This document shows, in pieces, positions 61,230-64,000 of a stretch of DNA of 64,000 bases. A program made the translations under genes and the position numbers. The stretch is from Methanobacterium_D oryzae (GTDB taxonomy: Archaea; Methanobacteriota; Methanobacteria; Methanobacteriales; Methanobacteriaceae): contig NZ_JBNPXC010000001.1 of assembly GCF_050433505.1 (NCBI RefSeq), positions 124,001 through 188,000 on the forward strand, given 5' to 3'. A model generated the notes under the pieces. The model had not been told where the DNA came from and ran no database searches. It worked only from the letters and a program-made list of their open reading frames with translations. Every line of letters begins with the position of its first letter. Within the stretch, counting starts at the first letter, position 1.

Positions 61230-62437
61230 TATTTTTCGCCCAATATTATTTTACCGTACATTCCACCTGCACCTGGCTGGATTTTAAGAGTGTTATCTCT
61301 AAAAGACTCTATAACTTCAGCCAGTTTAGAATCAGTTTTTGAAATCTCATTAAGTGGTGCGTAAATCAATGCTCCTATTTCACTCCCAAATGTTTGGACT
61401 AATTCTTTCCATATTTTCTGTACAAAAACTGTTGTAATTCCTTTTCCATAAACAAGACTAATTATTTCTGCAAGTGGAAGAATATGTGTATAATTTGGCC
61501 TGAATTCTGGATGATGTGGCTCATCCCATTTTGCAATATCCGATATTCTGTCTTTAACACCTATTTTTATAAGTCCCCCACAAGGACAACGCATGTTAAG
61601 TTCTCTTGCTTCTTCAATAGTGTATGTTTTATAACATCTTACACAACCAGTTTCATGGTACTTTCCAAGTCTTGGGTCGAATCCATAATTTCCAACAACT
61701 TTCTTTGATTTAATTGCATCTTTGAATGCATCAAATGTCATTTCATTAACTTCAATTTCATTAAATTCTCTTCCAAGTCTGTGGGGCCATGGAGAATGTG
61801 CATCTGAATTTGAAAGGAATGGAATATCTTGAAGTTCTTCTATTCTATCTGCCATATCAGTATCTGCAGATAATCCCAGTTCTAAAAAATCAGGAGTATC
61901 ATCATAACAATCATAAATACTATCAAACTCTTTATAGATACTTGTCCAGGGCGTAAATGCATGTGATGGGCCAATTAAACCATTATAATCTCTAACTAAA
62001 TCCATTAATTCCGCGCCATCCATATCCACTCGCGGTCTTCCTTCATTATCTATATTTTTAGAAGGCAGTTTCTCTCTAATCTCATAAGCTGATTGAATAG
62101 AAGGTAAAACTATAAGTTGATGAACTCTATTTTTGTCCTCTACTTCAACAGCTAAAATAAATTTACAGTAATTTGTGTCAGTTTCTGGATTTTCCACAGT
62201 TTTTAAAAGACGTGTTTGTGAATTATCATTACAATCTTTAACTGAATATATTCCATTATCTGAAGGTTCTGTACTTTCTTCTATGATTTTAAGCCATTCA
62301 GGATGAAAAGCATCCCCTGTACCAATTAAATCCAGTCCTTTCAGCTTTGACTGAGACGCAATTGTATTTATATCCATATTTTTTGATGTGGCCATTGAAT
62401 AAAGGCTGTGAATATGGAGATCTGATCTTATAATCAT
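61229..62437 (-). CDS. Endonuclease Q (PHP-domain DNA repair nuclease)
   Basis: 402 residues. The PHP domain begins SDLHIHSLYSMATSKNMDI and has further metal ligands in GTGDAFHPEW, GPSHAFTPW, LSNSDAHSPWPHRLGREFN. A zinc finger (CVRCYKTYT...CPCGG, about 273-296) and the C-terminal IGVKDRISDIAKW block define the TIGR00375/EndoQ family. EndoQ nicks 5' of deaminated bases (uracil, hypoxanthine, xanthine) in archaea. It heads the operon with MoxR and VWA genes. GGGGAT precedes the ATG. Confidence 0.93.
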   Translation of the reverse strand: MIIRSDLHIHSLYSMATSKNMDINTIASQSKLKGLDLIGTGDAFHPEWLKIIEESTEPSDNGIYSVKDCNDNSQTRLLKTVENPETDTNYCKFILAVEVEDKNRVHQLIVLPSIQSAYEIREKLPSKNIDNEGRPRVDMDGAELMDLVRDYNGLIGPSHAFTPWTSIYKEFDSIYDCYDDTPDFLELGLSADTDMADRIEELQDIPFLSNSDAHSPWPHRLGREFNEIEVNEMTFDAFKDAIKSKKVVGNYGFDPRLGKYHETGCVRCYKTYTIEEARELNMRCPCGGLIKIGVKDRISDIAKWDEPHHPEFRPNYTHILPLAEIISLVYGKGITTVFVQKIWKELVQTFGSEIGALIYAPLNEISKTDSKLAEVIESFRDNTLKIQPGAGGMYGKIILGEK

Positions 62438-62499
62438 ATAAATCCCCTAAATATTAAAAATAAATATATTAATCGGGTATTTAAAAAAAATAATCTTGT

Positions 62500-63267
62500 T
62501 TACCCGATGTATCTTAAATCTTCTTCACCTGGAGCTAGGTGCATTCTTTCGGACATTTCGCGCTCCATTTGTTGAGCTTTGGATATCATTTTCCTTGTTT
62601 CTTCTGCTCTTTCTTCTAGTTTTGCGATATCTACTTCCATGCCTAAAATATCAAGTAAAACTTTTAAAACGGCTTTTGATGCCTCTGCGTCTATGAAATA
62701 TCCCGGGGTTTCTCCCATAAGACATGCTCCATTCATTCCTCTAAGCATTCCCATTCCTAAAAGAAGTCCTGATGCGCCTATTATTCCACCATCTGCAGAT
62801 CTAAGTGTAACATTATTTTCTTTTAGCATTTCTGCAAGCTCAACTGTTGTTGCAGCTCCAAAAACCTTTGATTTTTCAATTGGTTGTCCTGTTCCAAGAC
62901 CACCTAATGTGTACATTCGTTTTGCACCATATTTTTCAACAAAGTCAAGGATCATTCCACAAACTTCATATTGACCTTCAGGGCTTAACCCCTGAGTATT
63001 TCCTACAAGTATTATGTAATCTTGCCCATTTTCTCCATTTAGGGCATAAAATTCATTTTTCATAGGTTCTATTGTTCCATCTTCATTTACAAAGACTTGT
63101 GGTGGAAATGATGGGGAATACAATTCTGCAAATTTTTTTGCATCAAGTTCATGGATTATATGTTCTGCAACAAGTTTTCCAACATGCCCGATTCCAGGAA
63201 GTGCCTCTATGAATATTGGTTCTGTAAGTTCCACTTCTTCCATCATCTTTATGTAAGTTTTATTCAT
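62500..63267 (-). CDS. PAC2-family proteasome-assembly-chaperone-like protein
   Basis: 255 residues: FIEALPGIGHVGKLVAEHII at the start, FPPQVFVNEDGTI, GGLGTGQPIEKSKVFGAATT, GASGLLLGMGMLRGMNGACLMGETPGY, and a charged C-terminal coil (ETRKMISKAQQMEREMSERM). It matches the archaeal PAC2 protein that regularly follows Nop10 and aIF2-alpha. Its ATG follows the Nop10 stop with no gap. Confidence 0.93.
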   Translation of the reverse strand: MNKTYIKMMEEVELTEPIFIEALPGIGHVGKLVAEHIIHELDAKKFAELYSPSFPPQVFVNEDGTIEPMKNEFYALNGENGQDYIILVGNTQGLSPEGQYEVCGMILDFVEKYGAKRMYTLGGLGTGQPIEKSKVFGAATTVELAEMLKENNVTLRSADGGIIGASGLLLGMGMLRGMNGACLMGETPGYFIDAEASKAVLKVLLDILGMEVDIAKLEERAEETRKMISKAQQMEREMSERMHLAPGEEDLRYIG

Positions 63268-63447
63268 TTATTCACTCTCCTTATTTTTAAGCTGTTGTTT
63301 TTTAAGTATTCTCCTATATTTTCCATATTTATCTTCAGGAGAATACTTAGGAGGATATACTACTCCAACTTCTCCTCCACAATAAGGACATTCATCTTTA
63401 AGTGTGTATTCCTTACAAGACCTGCATCTTTTCATTTTCATTTTCAT
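63268..63447 (-). CDS. nop10: Nop10, H/ACA ribonucleoprotein protein
   Basis: 59 residues from the ATG at 63447 (GCAGGT seven bases upstream); ATGs at 63441 and 63435 are alternatives. The N-terminal zinc ribbon is CRSCKEYTLKDECPYCGGE, and the C-terminal block is YSPEDKYGKYRRILKK. This is the conserved Nop10 protein of archaea and eukaryotes, which with Cbf5, L7Ae and Gar1 guides pseudouridylation of rRNA. It lies between aIF2-alpha and PAC2 as in most Euryarchaeota. Confidence 0.95.
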   Translation of the reverse strand: MKMKMKRCRSCKEYTLKDECPYCGGEVGVVYPPKYSPEDKYGKYRRILKKQQLKNKESE

Positions 63448-63468
63448 TAAAAGACCTGCAGTCTAATT

Positions 63469-64000
63469 TTATTCTAATTCACGATGGAAGTTTCCTTCGC
63501 CGCCTTCTGCTAAAACAGAATCTATACACTTTTGTGATGTTTCTTTTAAGAGATTTTCAGCTGTAAGATAATCTGATGATTTTACTATTATTCTGTATCT
63601 TGGAGCTCCAACACACTGAATTTGTATATTTTCATCATTTACAGATCCAAGCGCCTTCTTTATAACCTCAACACCTTCTGGTGCATAGGATTTTAAATCT
63701 ATATATCCTGTTATCTGAACTTCAGGAGGAGATATGTTCTTTTTAGCTACTTCAGTTACGGTTTCAGCCCATTCACCATCAATACCCCTATCTTGAAGTG
63801 CTGTAACACCTTCTTCTGCAGCTGTTTCAAATGCTTCGTAAAGGTCGCCGAATTCTTCTATTATCTTATACCCTACTTCATCGTAAGCAGCGTCAAGGTC
63901 TTTTCCTATGGCTTCTGCAGAGATTTCTAATAGTTTTTCAGCTTTTTGTTCTATTTTCCATTGTTGAATTTTTCTTGTTCTCTGATCTTCCCTTATTCTT
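63469..64000 (-). CDS. Translation initiation factor aIF2 subunit alpha (C-terminal part, cut by window edge)
   Basis: The frame ends at a TAA (63469-63471) and runs off the window at 64000. The visible 176 residues include IQKWKIEQKAEKLLEISAEA, DEVGYKIIEEFGDLYEAFE, VTALQDRGIDGEWAETVTEV, NISPPEVQITGYIDLKSYAPEG and GAPRYRIIVKSSDY. This is the helical middle and the alpha-beta C-terminal domain of aIF2-alpha. The factor helps to bring initiator tRNA to the ribosome. It is 21 bp upstream of nop10 in one operon. Confidence 0.95.
   Translation of the reverse strand, partial: RIREDQRTRKIQQWKIEQKAEKLLEISAEAIGKDLDAAYDEVGYKIIEEFGDLYEAFETAAEEGVTALQDRGIDGEWAETVTEVAKKNISPPEVQITGYIDLKSYAPEGVEVIKKALGSVNDENIQIQCVGAPRYRIIVKSSDYLTAENLLKETSQKCIDSVLAEGGEGNFHRELE

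Overview
The window is chromosomal DNA of a low-GC methanogenic archaeon, most likely a mesophilic Methanobacterium (order Methanobacteriales). The main evidence is the F420-reducing [NiFe]-hydrogenase operon in the order frhA-frhD-frhG-frhB, a B-family DNA polymerase that stops just after the YADTD motif (the split PolB known from Methanothermobacter), archaeal RNase P RNA, an archaeal initiator tRNA, and the aIF2-alpha/Nop10/PAC2 operon. A bacterial-type grpE-dnaK-dnaJ locus and F420-dependent enzymes agree with this. Promoters have archaeal TATA boxes, and many genes have GGTGA/GGAGG ribosome binding sites.

Layout. 1-5.3 kb: a YhgE-type membrane protein (cut by the window edge) next to a TrmB regulator with matching operators, a rhodanese, a HEPN-type protein that looks frameshifted, a LysE exporter and two tiny membrane proteins. 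5.3-11.2 kb: two paralogues of an Asp/Gly-tailed family (a third lies at 52 kb), a soluble six-PAS histidine kinase and a 29-residue peptide gene with a very strong ribosome binding site. 11.3-17.7 kb: a redox/stress block with an ArsR-type regulator, two tandem flavodoxins, a nitroreductase, an iron-sulfur aldo/keto reductase, a yeast-like cytosine deaminase and a frameshifted acetyltransferase. 17.7-26.2 kb: three MacB/LolD-like ABC modules, UppP, and a PadR/DUF1700/winged-helix regulatory set.

26.3-37.5 kb: acetyltransferases, DUF2769, PolB1, a toroid-fold protein, an aminotransferase/amidase pair, a QueG-like iron-sulfur protein, a nitroreductase, and the divergent larB/hypF pair, which suggests nickel metabolism. 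37.8-42.3 kb: the heat-shock chaperones with a divergent regulator. 42.4-48.1 kb: an F420-dependent oxidoreductase and a cluster of cysteine-rich DUF2769 proteins, one fused to a PQQ-type sugar dehydrogenase propeller. 48.1-53.4 kb: rnpB, initiator tRNA-Met, membrane-anchored coiled-coil proteins, methionine aminopeptidase and a TPR protein. 53.5-58.8 kb: the frh operon, a PepSY/PAC2 pair and two tRNA-Arg genes. 58.9-62.4 kb: an operon joining endonuclease Q to a MoxR ATPase, a VWA protein and a small unknown protein. 62.5-64 kb: PAC2, Nop10 and aIF2-alpha.

How the genes work together: HypF matures the [NiFe] centre of hydrogenases such as Frh, and FrhD is the dedicated endopeptidase. GrpE and DnaJ serve DnaK. 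The MoxR/VWA pair is probably a chaperone-like machine acting on, or together with, EndoQ. The strongest candidates for undescribed biology are the EndoQ-MoxR-VWA operon, the DUF2769/sugar dehydrogenase cluster, the Asp/Gly-tail family and the HEPN gene with its N-terminal helical domain. No CRISPR array, insertion sequence or prophage was seen.
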